A stretch of DNA of 64,000 bases from Bifidobacterium actinocoloniiforme DSM 22766 (GCF_001263395.1 NZ_CP011786.1:1364001-1428000), one strand, 5' to 3'; positions 37,326 to 49,362 are shown, counted from the first letter of the stretch. Program-made: numbers and translations. The notes: generated by a model from the sequence alone, not told the origin.

Positions 37326-38492
37326 GTGCGCATCTCACGGTTGGCCGTGGACCACTTCCGCTCCTGGCAGGCCCTGGTGCTCGATTTGGAGCCAGGCGTC
37401 AACATCCTCCAGGGACGCAACGGCTTGGGCAAGACCAACCTGGTGGAGGCCTTGGAGGTCTTGTCCACTGGGTCGAGCCACCGGGCCTCTTCCTCGGCTC
37501 CCCTGGTCCAAAGGGGCCAGGCCCGGGCCACGGTCCGAGCGAACGCCCAGGAGGCCGGGCGTACGACCACTTATGAGCTGACCATCCCGGTCCGGGGCGC
37601 CAACCGCGCCCGCATCGACGGCGGACCCTCCCTCTACATGCGCGACTTGGTAGGCCGGGTCCCCTCAGTCACGTTCTCCCCCGAGGATCAGCGCCTGGTC
37701 TCCGGCGATCCCTCCGGGCGGCGCTCCTTCCTGGATCAGACCGCCTCACAGCTGGACCCGGCTTACTATCAGGCCAAGCAGGATGTCTCCCACTTGGCCC
37801 AGCAGCGCAGCGCCCTCTTGAAACGGCTCTCCCGAGCCGAGAGCGCCGGCGCCGATGAAGGGGACCGACAGGCGGATTTGAGCGGCTTGGAGGTGTGGAC
37901 CGGGCAGTTCATCCAACGGGGGATGGACCTGACCGCCCGCCGTCAGCGGCTGGTTCAGACCCTGCAAGGACCCCTGGCCCAAATATACGAGCGCTTGGCC
38001 GGGGCGGGCCAAGAAGCGTCGATGACCTATGAGCCCTCCTTCGCGGAGGTCTTGCAAGCGGGGCCCGGGCCCGAGGCCGCCGCTGAAATCAGCCGCCACT
38101 TCCAGCGGGTCTGGCCGGGTGAGCTGGCCCGAGGGGTCAACCTTTTAGGGCCACAGCGTGATGACCTTTCCTTCAGCCTCAATGGCTTGCCGGCCAAGGA
38201 ATACGCCTCCAACGGCGAGGAGTGGACCCTGGCCTTGGCCCTGCGCTTGGCCGAGCACCAGATCCTGTCGCAGGAGGGCGGGCAGGCGCCCATCCTCATC
38301 CTGGACGATGTCTTCGCCCAGTTGGATGACGAGCGTCGCGGGCAGATTCTGGATTTCGCCAGGGAGCAGCCTCAGGCCCTGATCACGGTCGCCGCTCCTG
38401 GCGATTTGCCGGCCTTGGAGGGCGCCCACCTGATCAATGTGGCCCAGTTGGCGCAGCGTCAGCGCGAGGCCCTGGGGGAGGCGGAGGCGTGA
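37326..38492 (+). CDS. recF: DNA repair protein RecF
   Basis: SMC-like ATPase (388 aa) that helps load RecA at gaps. Walker A GRNGLGKTNLVEALEVL is near residue 31, the signature region is near EWTLALALRLAEHQIL, and Walker B is PILILDDVFAQLDDERR. The GTG start at 37326 has AAGGAGG about 12 bases upstream. The stop overlaps the next gene (GTGA). Length and motifs are normal. Confidence 0.95.
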   Translation: MRISRLAVDHFRSWQALVLDLEPGVNILQGRNGLGKTNLVEALEVLSTGSSHRASSSAPLVQRGQARATVRANAQEAGRTTTYELTIPVRGANRARIDGGPSLYMRDLVGRVPSVTFSPEDQRLVSGDPSGRRSFLDQTASQLDPAYYQAKQDVSHLAQQRSALLKRLSRAESAGADEGDRQADLSGLEVWTGQFIQRGMDLTARRQRLVQTLQGPLAQIYERLAGAGQEASMTYEPSFAEVLQAGPGPEAAAEISRHFQRVWPGELARGVNLLGPQRDDLSFSLNGLPAKEYASNGEEWTLALALRLAEHQILSQEGGQAPILILDDVFAQLDDERRGQILDFAREQPQALITVAAPGDLPALEGAHLINVAQLAQRQREALGEAEA

Positions 38493-38977
38493 GGAAGCCA
38501 GTCGACCAAAGTCTTGGTCTGAATCCCAGCAAGCTGCCAGCGCAGGTTTTCCGTCGTTTCGTGGTGCGCAGCCTCAGCCGCAAGGAGCGTCTGCACGACG
38601 CCGAATTGGCCTGGGAATCCTTCGGCAAGCCCGGCCGCGACCCGAAGCGCTTGGGCTCGGTGACTACGTCGATGGCAGGCCAAGGCGGGTGGTTCCCCCA
38701 CTTGAAAGTGGCCCAGCTCCAAGACCACTGGGATCAAGTAGTGGGCCCCGCGATCGCCGCTCACTCCACCGTGCGCTCCTACAAGGAAGGACGTTTGGTC
38801 CTTCAAGCCTCCACACCGGTGTGGGCCACCCAGCTGACCTACCTGATTCCCCAGCTCAAGTCCACGGTCGCCGCCCGTCTGGGGATGCCCGTCACTGAGG
38901 TGGTCGTCTCCGGCCCTGGCTCCGGCTCTGGTTCCAGGGGAACACACGCCTGGGTGCGCCCCCACCGCCGCTGGTAG
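38489..38977 (+). CDS. DciA-like DUF721 protein
   Basis: A 162-residue protein of the DUF721/DciA family. Members act as loaders or partners of the replicative helicase DnaB in bacteria without DnaC. The conserved part is at about 75-140, including VAQLQDHWDQVVGPAIAAHS and LVLQASTPVWATQLTYL. Place between recF and gyrB is conserved in actinobacteria, which supports a replication role. The start GTG overlaps the recF stop. The N-terminal half is basic and less conserved. Confidence 0.82.
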   Translation: MRKPVDQSLGLNPSKLPAQVFRRFVVRSLSRKERLHDAELAWESFGKPGRDPKRLGSVTTSMAGQGGWFPHLKVAQLQDHWDQVVGPAIAAHSTVRSYKEGRLVLQASTPVWATQLTYLIPQLKSTVAARLGMPVTEVVVSGPGSGSGSRGTHAWVRPHRRW

Positions 38978-39153
38978 GCCAATAGCGGGCGCGCATTGCG
39001 TCCTGAGCCACTTCAAGAGCCCGCAGGAGGTCTTCCGTCGCCTGTGGCTGGTAGGATACGTATAGATAGTTGAACGTGCGTGAGAGCCTTTTTTGTGCGT
39101 TCTAGAGCGTAAGACCCTTATCTCGACCCTAGCAAACAGAGCCGAGGGCCTAG

Positions 39154-41247
<2,094 letters not shown>

Positions 41248-41347
41248 GCCAGGGAGCGGCGGGGCGGGCGCGCGGCACCTCCCCCGCCGGCCCCGGCCGC
41301 AGCGGACAAGCTTGAATCATCTTCTATTTGTGATGTAAGGACCGACA

Positions 41348-44056
41348 GTGGCAGACGAGAACAACAGCAACAACAACGACGACGATGGGCTCATCCTGCC
41401 CGACGGCTCGCGCGAACCCCTGAGCCCCCAAGAGATGGACAACACCGACTATGGGCTGCTCAAGGGCGAGAGGATTCAACCGATCGACCTGCAGAAGGAG
41501 ATGAAGGACTCATACCTGTCCTACGCCATCTCCGTGATTGTCGAGCGCGCCCTGCCTGATGTGCGCGACGGCATGAAGCCGGTGCATCGCAGGGTCATCT
41601 ACGCCATGTACGACGGAGGCTACCGGCCCGACCGGGGCTACAACAAGTGCTCGCGCGTGGTCGGTGACGTGATGGGCAAGTACCACCCCCATGGCGACGC
41701 GGCCATCTACGACACGATTGTGCGCCTGGCCCAATCCTGGTCCATGCGCTACCCCCTGATCGACGGCCAGGGCAACTTCGGCTCCCCCGGCGACGATCCC
41801 GCGGCCGCCATGCGCTACACCGAGTGCCGTATGGCTCCGCTGGCCATGGAGATGGTGCGCGACATCGACAAGGACACGGTCGATTTCATCCCCAACTACG
41901 ACGGCAAGACCCAGGAGCCCACGGTCCTGCCCTCCCGCTTCCCCAACCTGCTGGTCAACGGTTCAGCCGGCATCGCGGTGGGCATGGCCACGAACATCCC
42001 TCCGCACAACATGGGCGAGATCGCCCGAGGCGTCCACTGGGCCCTGGACCACCCGGACGCGACCAAGGAAGAGCTCCTGGACGCCTTGATTTCCATCATT
42101 AAGGGCCCTGACTTCCCGACCGGCGCAACGATCCTGGGTCACAAGGGCATCGAGCAAGCCTACCGCACCGGTCGCGGGCTCATCACCATGCGCGCCGTGG
42201 TCAACACCGAGGAGATCAAGGGCCGCATGTGCCTGGTGGTCACCGAGCTGCCCTACCAGGTGAACCCGGACCGGTTGGTCGTCTCCATCCGCGAGGCGGT
42301 GCGCGACGGCAAGATCCAGGGCATCGCCGACATGAGGGACGAGACCTCGGGCCGCACCGGCCAGCGCCTGGTGCTCGTGCTCAAGCGCGACGCCGTGCCC
42401 AAGGTGGTTCTGAACAACCTGTACAAGCACTCCCAGCTCCAGCAGACGTTCGGGGCCAACATGCTGGCCCTGGTGGACGGCGTGCCCCGCACCCTGAGCC
42501 TGGACGCCTTCATCCGCCATTGGGTGGACCACCAGCTGGACGTGATCGAGCGCCGCACCAAGTATTTGAAGCGCGAGGCCGAGGAACGCGACCACATCCT
42601 CCAGGGCTACCTGAAGGCCCTGGACATGATCGAAGAAGTCATCGCCCTGATTCGCCGTTCCAAGGATGTGGAGAGCGCCCGCACCGGGCTGATGGATCTG
42701 CTAGGCGTGGACGAAGTCCAGGCCGACGCGATCCTGGCCATGCAGCTGCGCCGTCTGGCCGCCCTGGAGCGTCAGAAGATCGTGGACGAGCACAACGAAC
42801 TGATGCGCCGGATCAAGGATTACAACGACATCCTCGCCGACCCCTTGCGTCAGCGGCGGATCGTGGGCGATGAGATGGACGAGATCGTCGAGAAGTACGG
42901 CGACGAGCGGCGCACTAAGATTCTGCCTTACTCGGGCGAGATGAACGTGGAGGATCTGATCGCCGACGAGAACGTCGTGGTCACGGTCACCCACTCCGGT
43001 TTCGTCAAGCGCACCAAGGCCGATGAATACCGGGCCCAGCATCGTGGAGGAAAGGGCATCAAGGGCACCAAGCTGCGCGAGGCGGATGTGGTGGACCACT
43101 TCTTCCTGACCTCCACCCACAATTGGCTTCTCTTCTTCACGAACAAGGGTCGGGTCTACCGGCTCAAAGCCTACGAGTTGCCCGAGGGCTCACGTGACTC
43201 CAAAGGCCAGCATGTGGCCAACCTCCTTCAGCTGGCCCCAGGCGAGCAGATCGAGCAGGTCCTCTCCTTGCGCTCTTACGATGACGCCGACTACTTGGTC
43301 TTGGCCACGCGCAGCGGCAAGGTCAAGAAGACCCGTCTGTCCGAATACGATTCCCCTCGTCAGGGCGGCCTGATCGCGATGCGCCTGGTGCAGTTGGAGG
43401 ACGAGAATGGGCGGCCCTTGACCCGTCCGGCCGATGCGACCGACGAAAACGGTGGTGAGGAGCCGGTCTACGACGAGCTGGTCGGCGCCGCCCTGTGCAA
43501 CGCCCAGGATGACATCATCCTGGTCTCCAGGCATGGCATGAGCGTCAAGTTCGAGGCCAACGACGAGACCTTGCGCCCGATGGGACGGCAGACCACTGGC
43601 GTGCAAGGCATGAGGTTCCGCTCCGGCGATGAGCTGTTGAGCATGGACGTGGTGCCTGCGGATTCCGACGACGATCTGCTTGTGGTCACTGACCAGGGCT
43701 ACGCCAAGCGCACCGCCCTGTCCGAGTACCGCCTCCAGGGACGCAACGGCTACGGGGTCAAGGCCCTGGCCTTGGTCGAGGGCCGTGGGTCCCTGACCGG
43801 CGCGTTGGTGGTGAGCGAGAACGACCAAGTCATGGCGATCATGAAGTCAGGCAAGGTGATCCGCTCCGACGTCGCCGAGGTCAAGCGCACCGGGCGCAAC
43901 ACCCAGGGTGTCACCCTGGCCAAGCCCGATAAAGGCGACGAAATCATCTCGGTCGCCCGCAACGCCGAACATGACGACAATGACGGCGATGATGATGAGG
44001 CGGGCGGGGCCGACACCGCTCAGCAGACACCGGAGACCGAACCCGCCGAGGTCTGA
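41348..44056 (+). CDS. gyrA: DNA gyrase subunit A
   Basis: Breakage-reunion subunit (902 aa). The catalytic tyrosine is Y157 in AAMRYTECR. The quinolone-resistance region reads [16 protein letters not shown], with Ala118 at the place of E. coli Ser83 and Asp122 at Asp87. The C-terminal pinwheel has the gyrase box in [13 protein letters not shown]. The tail is acidic. GTG 41348 follows AAGGACC. It lies 100 bases after gyrB in the usual order. Confidence 0.96.
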   Translation: MADENNSNNNDDDGLILPDGSREPLSPQEMDNTDYGLLKGERIQPIDLQKEMKDSYLSYAISVIVERALPDVRDGMKPVHRRVIYAMYDGGYRPDRGYNKCSRVVGDVMGKYHPHGDAAIYDTIVRLAQSWSMRYPLIDGQGNFGSPGDDPAAAMRYTECRMAPLAMEMVRDIDKDTVDFIPNYDGKTQEPTVLPSRFPNLLVNGSAGIAVGMATNIPPHNMGEIARGVHWALDHPDATKEELLDALISIIKGPDFPTGATILGHKGIEQAYRTGRGLITMRAVVNTEEIKGRMCLVVTELPYQVNPDRLVVSIREAVRDGKIQGIADMRDETSGRTGQRLVLVLKRDAVPKVVLNNLYKHSQLQQTFGANMLALVDGVPRTLSLDAFIRHWVDHQLDVIERRTKYLKREAEERDHILQGYLKALDMIEEVIALIRRSKDVESARTGLMDLLGVDEVQADAILAMQLRRLAALERQKIVDEHNELMRRIKDYNDILADPLRQRRIVGDEMDEIVEKYGDERRTKILPYSGEMNVEDLIADENVVVTVTHSGFVKRTKADEYRAQHRGGKGIKGTKLREADVVDHFFLTSTHNWLLFFTNKGRVYRLKAYELPEGSRDSKGQHVANLLQLAPGEQIEQVLSLRSYDDADYLVLATRSGKVKKTRLSEYDSPRQGGLIAMRLVQLEDENGRPLTRPADATDENGGEEPVYDELVGAALCNAQDDIILVSRHGMSVKFEANDETLRPMGRQTTGVQGMRFRSGDELLSMDVVPADSDDDLLVVTDQGYAKRTALSEYRLQGRNGYGVKALALVEGRGSLTGALVVSENDQVMAIMKSGKVIRSDVAEVKRTGRNTQGVTLAKPDKGDEIISVARNAEHDDNDGDDDEAGGADTAQQTPETEPAEV

Positions 44057-44080
44057 TCAGGGCAGGTCCGGCGGTAGTGT

Positions 44081-44109
44081 GGAGGAGCGGGGCCGCCCCC
44101 CGCTCCTCC
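44081..44109 (+). terminator. GC-rich hairpin after gyrA
   Basis: A perfect 12-bp stem GGAGGAGCGGGG/CCCCGCTCCTCC with loop CCGCC lies 25 bases after the gyrA stop. No T-tract follows, so it may be a partial terminator or an mRNA-stabilising stem before the DUF3566 gene. Confidence 0.5.
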
Positions 44110-44200
44110 AGAGGAAGCTGGTAGCCTCACTAGAGGGTGAGGGGCTCGTGGGCTCCGAACGCAGTGGGGTCGTCTTGGTTGAAATGAGCAAGGAGCACCG

Positions 44201-45301
44201 ATGAGCCAGAACAACAGCGGAAAGTCCCAACCAAAGCAGGGTGTCGACCATCCCGGGCGGTCGGTCTCCGGCGCAGCCCAGGCATCCCAACGACCGTCCC
44301 AGGCCGGTAAGCCCGAGACCGCGCCCAAGAGCGAACCGGCCCAGCAGGCGAAGGCCCAGGCCACCGCCCCGGCGAGGGGCCAGACTCCCGTCAAGGCTCA
44401 GCCCGCTGCGAAGGAAGCCGGGCAACAAGACCCACAGGCGAAGCAAACGGCCACCGTCAAGGGTCAAGGCCAGGCTCAAGAGACCCAGCGCAAGGTGGAG
44501 TCCAAGTCCCCTGCGCAAGCTTCCAAGACTGCTCAGGACAATCCCGCCAAAGCTGCCAAGCGCAAGCAAGGCCAGCAGGCGGCCAGCATGGGCGCGACTG
44601 TGGCGGCCGCCTCCAAAGACAAGCCCAAGGTAGAAGCCAAGCCGGCAGCGGCGGCGGCGACTTTGAAGCCGATTAAACCGGAGCAGGTCCGTCGGGCTGG
44701 AGCGCCCAGGACCGCCGCTTCCTCCTCCTCTGAATCCATCCCGCAGGTCGCCGCCAGTTTGAAGGGGCGGCAGGAGACTTCCGCCCACCCACGCTCGTCC
44801 GCCTCCCCTACGGCCAGGCCCGCGGCAACCGCCCGTCCAGCGGTCTCCCCGCGTCCGGCGGCCTCCACACGCACGGCCCGTCCCAACCGACAGGCTTCGG
44901 CGGGGATCGGCGGCGGCGAGGATAAGGTCCGTGTGCCGCGAGCCCGGCGTATGCAGCTTTCATTGACCAGGGTCGAGCCCTGGTCGGTGGCCAAGGTCTC
45001 CTTCCTGCTGGGCATCGCTGGTGGCATCATCCAGGTGGTCGCCACCTCCTTGCTATGGTTCCTCCTGAACGCGATCGGCCTGTTCGACAACATCACCCAG
45101 ATGGTTTCCAAGACCGGTCTGGACGCCGGCGGCCTCGATTTGAGCTCCGTGCTCAGCCTGGGCACCGTGATTAGTTCGGTCACGATTTTCTCCATTTTCG
45201 AGATCGTCTTCATCGTGGTCCTGGCCACGATTGGCGCCTTCTTGTACAACATCGTCGGCTCCCTGGTCGGCGGCATCCACGTGACTTTGGGCGACGACTA
45301 G
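44201..45301 (+). CDS. DUF3566 membrane protein
   Basis: Protein of 366 aa with a long low-complexity N-terminus (1-245) rich in Ala, Gln, Lys and Pro, followed by a DUF3566 domain. That domain has two membrane helices (AKVSFLLGIAGGIIQVVATSLLWFLL-like and IFEIVFIVVLATIGAFL) and the end GSLVGGIHVTLGDD. The family is found right after gyrA in most actinobacteria and its role is unknown. ATG 44201 has AAGGAGC five bases upstream. It may be co-transcribed with gyrBA. Confidence 0.88.
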   Translation: MSQNNSGKSQPKQGVDHPGRSVSGAAQASQRPSQAGKPETAPKSEPAQQAKAQATAPARGQTPVKAQPAAKEAGQQDPQAKQTATVKGQGQAQETQRKVESKSPAQASKTAQDNPAKAAKRKQGQQAASMGATVAAASKDKPKVEAKPAAAAATLKPIKPEQVRRAGAPRTAASSSSESIPQVAASLKGRQETSAHPRSSASPTARPAATARPAVSPRPAASTRTARPNRQASAGIGGGEDKVRVPRARRMQLSLTRVEPWSVAKVSFLLGIAGGIIQVVATSLLWFLLNAIGLFDNITQMVSKTGLDAGGLDLSSVLSLGTVISSVTIFSIFEIVFIVVLATIGAFLYNIVGSLVGGIHVTLGDD

Positions 45302-45316
45302 TTTACGGTCCTGAAC

Positions 45317-45370
45317 AGCCGGCGGCCCCTTCGTATCGGGGGTGTGAAGGCGCCGCCGGCTCCGGGCTTT
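45317..45370 (+). terminator. Probable terminator after the DUF3566 gene
   Basis: AGCCGGCGGC (45317-45326) pairs with GCCGCCGGCT (45352-45361), with an additional inner pairing CCTTC/GAAGG. The downstream tract is only weakly T-rich. Confidence 0.55.
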
Positions 45371-45381
45371 AACCTGCGCAC

Positions 45382-46635
45382 ATGCTCTCGTATCTTGGCT
45401 CTTTTTCAGCTTCGTTCGGCCTGTCCATCGCGGTCTGGCCCTTCGTCTCCTTGCTGCTGACCCTGCCGGTTTTGGCTCTGATTTACCACCGCTACCACCG
45501 CCTGCGCTTGGCCGCGGCCTTGGCCGCCTACCTGGTCATCCTCTACCTGTTGGCCCTGGTCTGCTTCACCTTGTGGCCCATGCCTGACGATCGCGCCGCC
45601 TTCTGTGCCACCCACCACCTGGCTCCCCAGCTCAATCCGCTGCGCTTCCTGTCCGACCTGTCCTTCGGCGGCCGTGACGCTTTGCTGCAAATCGTGTTGA
45701 ACCTGGTGTTCTTCCTGCCTTTGGGCTTCATTATGGGCCGCGTCTTCCGCTGGCGCCTGCGCCTGGCCCTGCCCGCGGGCTTCCTGACTTCCCTGACCAT
45801 AGAGACCGCCCAGCTGACCGGAGCTTTCGGCCTAGTGGGCTGCGCCTACCGGCTCTTCGACGTGGATGACCTCCTGTGGAACACCTCCGGCGCCCTGATT
45901 GGCTTTGCCTGCGCGGTCCTGCTCAACCGCTTGGTCCCGCCTCGTTCGACCCATGCCAACGAAGTGGTCCGCTCCCCCAGTTTCCTTCACCGTTGCGTGA
46001 CAATGGCCGTGGATCTGGTCCTGGTCTATTCCCTCTCCTCCTCCTTGGGTTTCGGACTGGTGGTCGTGATCAACGCTTGGGCCGGTCACCGTTCGAACGG
46101 CGACTACGATTTGGCTGGCTGGGCCGTCTCCACTCACGCCCTGCGGCTCATGGTTATCGCCCTGGACTTGGCAAGCCTGCTCTTCTTCGAGCTTTTGATC
46201 CCCTTTCTGCGCCGGGGGCAGACCTTGGGCGCGGCGTTCACTCACATGAGCGTGGAGACGCGGGCTCGGCGGGGTTGGACGCGCGCGGCCTTCTACCTGG
46301 CCCGTACAACGGTTCTCCTGCTTGTCTTCGGCCCTTGGAGCGGTCGTCTGCGCTCCTGGGTCAACCTGCTGGCCTTCCTTCTTCTGGTCTTCTATGTAAT
46401 CAAGCGGCAGATGCCCTATGACCTCATCCCCGTTTCACCCGTTTCAACGGCTGCGTCACCGCTCTCGCGTCCCGTTGGCGGGCAAGGCAGCGGGTCAGCG
46501 GTCCCCCGCTTTGCCTGGTCTTCTGATGCGGACTTCGGAGACGACAATCCCCACGAAGATGATCGCGAAGCCAACCAAGTGGGCGGTCGTCAATTCCTCG
46601 CCCAAGGCCAGGACGGAGACGGCCATGCCGAATAG
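45382..46635 (+). CDS. VanZ/RDD-type integral membrane protein
   Basis: Multi-pass membrane protein (417 aa). The first half is VanZ-like: LNLVFFLPLGFIMGR and FDVDDLLWNTSGALIGF are typical of the family. The second half resembles an RDD domain (RCVTMAVDLVLVYS and LLIPFLRRGQTLGAAFTHMS). VanZ-like proteins are linked to glycopeptide tolerance in some Firmicutes, but most have unknown roles. The polar last 60 residues run antisense to the 3' end of the EamA gene. The ATG at 45382 has no clear ribosome-binding site, so the start is less certain. Confidence 0.82.
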   Translation: MLSYLGSFSASFGLSIAVWPFVSLLLTLPVLALIYHRYHRLRLAAALAAYLVILYLLALVCFTLWPMPDDRAAFCATHHLAPQLNPLRFLSDLSFGGRDALLQIVLNLVFFLPLGFIMGRVFRWRLRLALPAGFLTSLTIETAQLTGAFGLVGCAYRLFDVDDLLWNTSGALIGFACAVLLNRLVPPRSTHANEVVRSPSFLHRCVTMAVDLVLVYSLSSSLGFGLVVVINAWAGHRSNGDYDLAGWAVSTHALRLMVIALDLASLLFFELLIPFLRRGQTLGAAFTHMSVETRARRGWTRAAFYLARTTVLLLVFGPWSGRLRSWVNLLAFLLLVFYVIKRQMPYDLIPVSPVSTAASPLSRPVGGQGSGSAVPRFAWSSDADFGDDNPHEDDREANQVGGRQFLAQGQDGDGHAE

Positions 46636-47415
46636 GCTCTCGGTGCACAGGATCAGTGAGCCTTGCGCGGCCGGCACTTGTGAGAATGCGACATTTTGCA
46701 GGTTCTGGGCGATTAGCGTGGAGACCAGCACCAAGTAGGTCAGAGCGCCAATCGTCTGGGGGTGCAGGGTGGCCAGTTGCGGCGCTGGCTCGGTCAGGGC
46801 GGCGCCGATGAGGAAGAGGACTCCGGCCACCAGCAGTTCGTAATAGGTCAGGATGGTCGCGTCGAAATTCTTGGCCAGGCTGCCAGCCAGTACGATGTTC
46901 ATACCGTAGCAGACCGCACCGGCCAGGGTCAGCAGGTCTCCTGGGCTTAGAGCCAGGCGGGCCGAGTCATTCGGTGACAAGGAGATGAGGCCAACGCCGA
47001 CCACGCACAGGAGCGCGGCCAAGAAATTGCGCCAGGCGGGGCGCTTGCGGGTGGCCGCCCAAACCAGGAAGGGCACCAGTACGCAGTATGTGGCGGTCAG
47101 GAAGGAGTTGCGCCCCGGGCCGATGGTGCGCAAGCCTTCCATCTGCAGCAGGAAGGCGGACCAGTAGGTGATCCCCAGTGTCAGTCCGGGAACCAGCATG
47201 TCCAACAGATGGGCCCGCCGTAACTTGGGCCATAGGATCAGGGTCATCAGGGCTACCGCGATCACCAGCCGCACGCCCATGATCCACTGCACGCTCATTT
47301 GGCGTAGGGCTATTTTTTCGAAGGTGTATCCGGCCCCCCAGGCGGCGGCCGCTGCCAGAAGCATGAGTCTGGCGGCCCAAGGGTTCAGGTGGATGGAGTC
47401 GTCGCGGGAAGTCAT
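46495..47415 (-). CDS. EamA/DMT-family exporter
   Basis: Ten-helix drug/metabolite transporter (306 aa) with two EamA repeats, one beginning LMLLAAAAAWGAGYTFEKIA and the second GDLLTLAGAVCYGMNIVLAG. Such proteins export or import amino acids, nucleotide sugars or other small metabolites; the substrate cannot be read from sequence. ATG 47415 follows TAGGATTGGGG. The 3' end overlaps the VanZ-like gene by 141 bases on the other strand, and no separate terminator is seen there. Confidence 0.88.
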   Translation of the reverse strand: MTSRDDSIHLNPWAARLMLLAAAAAWGAGYTFEKIALRQMSVQWIMGVRLVIAVALMTLILWPKLRRAHLLDMLVPGLTLGITYWSAFLLQMEGLRTIGPGRNSFLTATYCVLVPFLVWAATRKRPAWRNFLAALLCVVGVGLISLSPNDSARLALSPGDLLTLAGAVCYGMNIVLAGSLAKNFDATILTYYELLVAGVLFLIGAALTEPAPQLATLHPQTIGALTYLVLVSTLIAQNLQNVAFSQVPAAQGSLILCTESLFGMAVSVLALGEELTTAHLVGFAIIFVGIVVSEVRIRRPGKAGDR

Positions 47416-47507
47416 GCCCCAATCCTAGCTGTGCCCAGGCCCAGGTTTATGGGCGTTCGCTTATCTGGGAATTTTAATCTCAAGCGTATAGAGAAAAACA
47501 CAAGAAC

Positions 47508-47536
47508 TTCACAAAAGACTGTCCCTAGTTTATACT
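47508..47536 (+). promoter_or_regulatory. Predicted promoter of the GlpT-family gene
   Basis: TTCACA (47508-47513), a 17-base spacer and TATACT (47531-47536) match the sigma-70 consensus well. The start of transcription would be near 47543, just before a compound hairpin. Confidence 0.65.
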
Positions 47537-47545
47537 AGTACTTTT

Positions 47546-47588
47546 AAGCAACCAAGGTTCGCGTTGAACCATGATGGTTGCTTGGTTT
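47546..47588 (+). promoter_or_regulatory. Hairpin leader (possible attenuator) of the GlpT-family gene
   Basis: AAGCAACCA (47546-47554) pairs with TGGTTGCTT (47575-47583), enclosing GGTTC (47556-47560) paired with GAACC (47566-47570). GGTTTT follows the outer stem. The leader is formed at the very 5' end of the predicted transcript and looks like a weak terminator or a regulated leader. Confidence 0.45.
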
Positions 47589-47627
47589 TCCGCAATGCAT
47601 GCGGAAGAGAGAAAGGAATTTGGGCGA

Positions 47628-48998
47628 ATGTTCGCTTTTCTGAAACCAGCGCCTCCTGCGGCCAACAAGGTGCCCGCAGGTAAGGTGGCCGGTAAGTACC
47701 GGCAGTACAGGATCAGGGTCTTCCTGAGCATTTACCTCGGGTATGCCGGTTACTACATCGTCCGTTCAAACTTCTCGGTGGCCTCTCCCTACCTGAAGAA
47801 GAACTACGGCTTCACGACTGCGGACATTGGTCTGATCACTCTGTGCCTAGCCGTTTCCTACGGCATCAGCAAGTTCGTCATGGGCATGCTCTCCGACAAG
47901 TCCAACCCGCGTTTCTACATCGCCACCGGCCTGCTGGCCTCGGCCTTCCTGAACCTGATCTTCGGCGCGACGGCCAGCAAGGGCGTCATGATGTTGCTGA
48001 TGGTCCTGATGGGCATATTCCAGGGCATGGGCGCCCCAGCGGCTCACAAGTCCCTATCCAATTGGTGGGCGGAGAAAGAGCGTGGCTCCTTCGTTTCCAT
48101 GTGGAACACCTCCCACAACCTGGGTTCCGGCACCGTCGCCCCAATCGTCGGGTTTGCGCTTGCGGCCTTCGGCCCCCACATGTGGAAGAGCATCTTCTTC
48201 GTCCCCTCGGTCATTTCGATCATCATGGCCGTCCTGGTCATCGTGCTCGGCGCCGACACCCCTGAGTCCGTGGGCCTGCCGCCCATCCAGGAGTTCAAGG
48301 CCGACGAGTACAAGGGCGAGAAGATCGACAAGTCCAAGCTCCAGTCCCACTCGGATCTCTCAATCCCCCAGATTTTCATCCGCTATGTGGCTTCCAACCC
48401 CTACATTTGGGTCTTGGCCCTGTCGAACGCTTTCGTCTACATCGTTCGCTACGGCGTGTTGAACTGGATTCCGATTTACCTGAACGAGGCCAAGGGCTTC
48501 TCGCTGGCGCAAGCCCGCTCCTCCTTCGCCCTGTTCGAGTACGCGGCCATCCCCGGCACGATCCTGATTGGATGGATGAGCGATAAGTTCTTCCACGGCA
48601 AGCGCGCTGGCATCGCCGCGGCTCTTATGGCCCTCCTGGGTGTCATCTTCTTGGGCTACTGGGCCTCCAGCTCCTTGTGGGCCATCGACATCGAGATCGC
48701 GCTGATGGGCATCTTCGTCTACGGCCCACAGATGCTGATCGCCGCCCTGACCATCGATCTGGCACCTCGGTTCGCAATCGGCAGCACCACCGGCTTCGTC
48801 GGCCTATTCGGCTACATCTTCGGCGAGGCGACCGCTTCCTATGGAATCGGTGCTCTCGTGGGCAAGAACGGTTGGGACAAGGGGTTCGGAATTATCGCCA
48901 TCTCCGCGGTCCTGGGTATCGTCTGCTTCCTGATCCTGACCCGCGCCGAGCGCTACAAGAAGGTGGAGGCCCCCGAGGCTGGCGTCGTTGAGGACTGA
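47628..48998 (+). CDS. Organophosphate:phosphate antiporter, GlpT/UhpT family
   Basis: Major facilitator protein (456 aa) of the family that exchanges sugar phosphates or glycerol-3-phosphate for inorganic phosphate. Twelve helices are evident. Family segments are YLGYAGYYIVRSNFSVASPYL, ISKFVMGMLSDKSNPR and MGAPAAHKSLSNWWAEKERGSF. ATG 47628 has AAAGGA ten bases upstream; earlier ATGs at 47571 and 47574 lie inside the leader hairpin and are unlikely. Whether it takes up hexose phosphate or glycerol-3-phosphate cannot be settled. It stands alone with its own promoter. Confidence 0.9.
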   Translation: MFAFLKPAPPAANKVPAGKVAGKYRQYRIRVFLSIYLGYAGYYIVRSNFSVASPYLKKNYGFTTADIGLITLCLAVSYGISKFVMGMLSDKSNPRFYIATGLLASAFLNLIFGATASKGVMMLLMVLMGIFQGMGAPAAHKSLSNWWAEKERGSFVSMWNTSHNLGSGTVAPIVGFALAAFGPHMWKSIFFVPSVISIIMAVLVIVLGADTPESVGLPPIQEFKADEYKGEKIDKSKLQSHSDLSIPQIFIRYVASNPYIWVLALSNAFVYIVRYGVLNWIPIYLNEAKGFSLAQARSSFALFEYAAIPGTILIGWMSDKFFHGKRAGIAAALMALLGVIFLGYWASSSLWAIDIEIALMGIFVYGPQMLIAALTIDLAPRFAIGSTTGFVGLFGYIFGEATASYGIGALVGKNGWDKGFGIIAISAVLGIVCFLILTRAERYKKVEAPEAGVVED

Positions 48999-49265
48999 CT
49001 GTCGGCTGCTGATTGGGCAGGTGGCAGCGCGGCTCAAGCCCGTTCACCGCTTACTAGTGAAGTGCGTGAAGCGATAAGCAAGAAGTGAGAAAACATGGTG
49101 GGCGGCATCCGCAAGGGTGTCGCCCACCGTCGTATGCGCTCTTCTGGGCCGGATTGGATGATCAGTGAAGTACAACGATAGTGGTCACCTGTGGGCGCAT
49201 ACCCTCCCTGAGTGGTTGAACGTCGACGGTGTCGTTGGCATATAACCCTTGATTTTTCTAGCTAG

Positions 49266-49294
49266 TTGTGCAATTTACGAAACTGTTGTATATT
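49266..49294 (+). promoter_or_regulatory. Predicted promoter of the GH51-ABC unit
   Basis: TTGTGC (49266-49271), a 17-base spacer and TATATT (49289-49294). It leaves a leader of about 105 bases that contains the two operator-like sites. Confidence 0.6.
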
Positions 49295-49305
49295 TTCTTC
49301 ATAAG

Positions 49306-49317
49306 TACAAGGTTGTA
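49306..49317. promoter_or_regulatory. Operator-like palindrome 1 (TACAA-GG-TTGTA)
   Basis: The 5-base arms are perfect around GG. The site lies just downstream of the predicted transcription start, where a repressor would block elongation. It shares ACAA-N2-TTGT with the second site. Confidence 0.45.
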
Positions 49318-49362
49318 TGAAAAAAGCCAAGAACTAACGAAGCCATTGGTTTGACCATTAGA

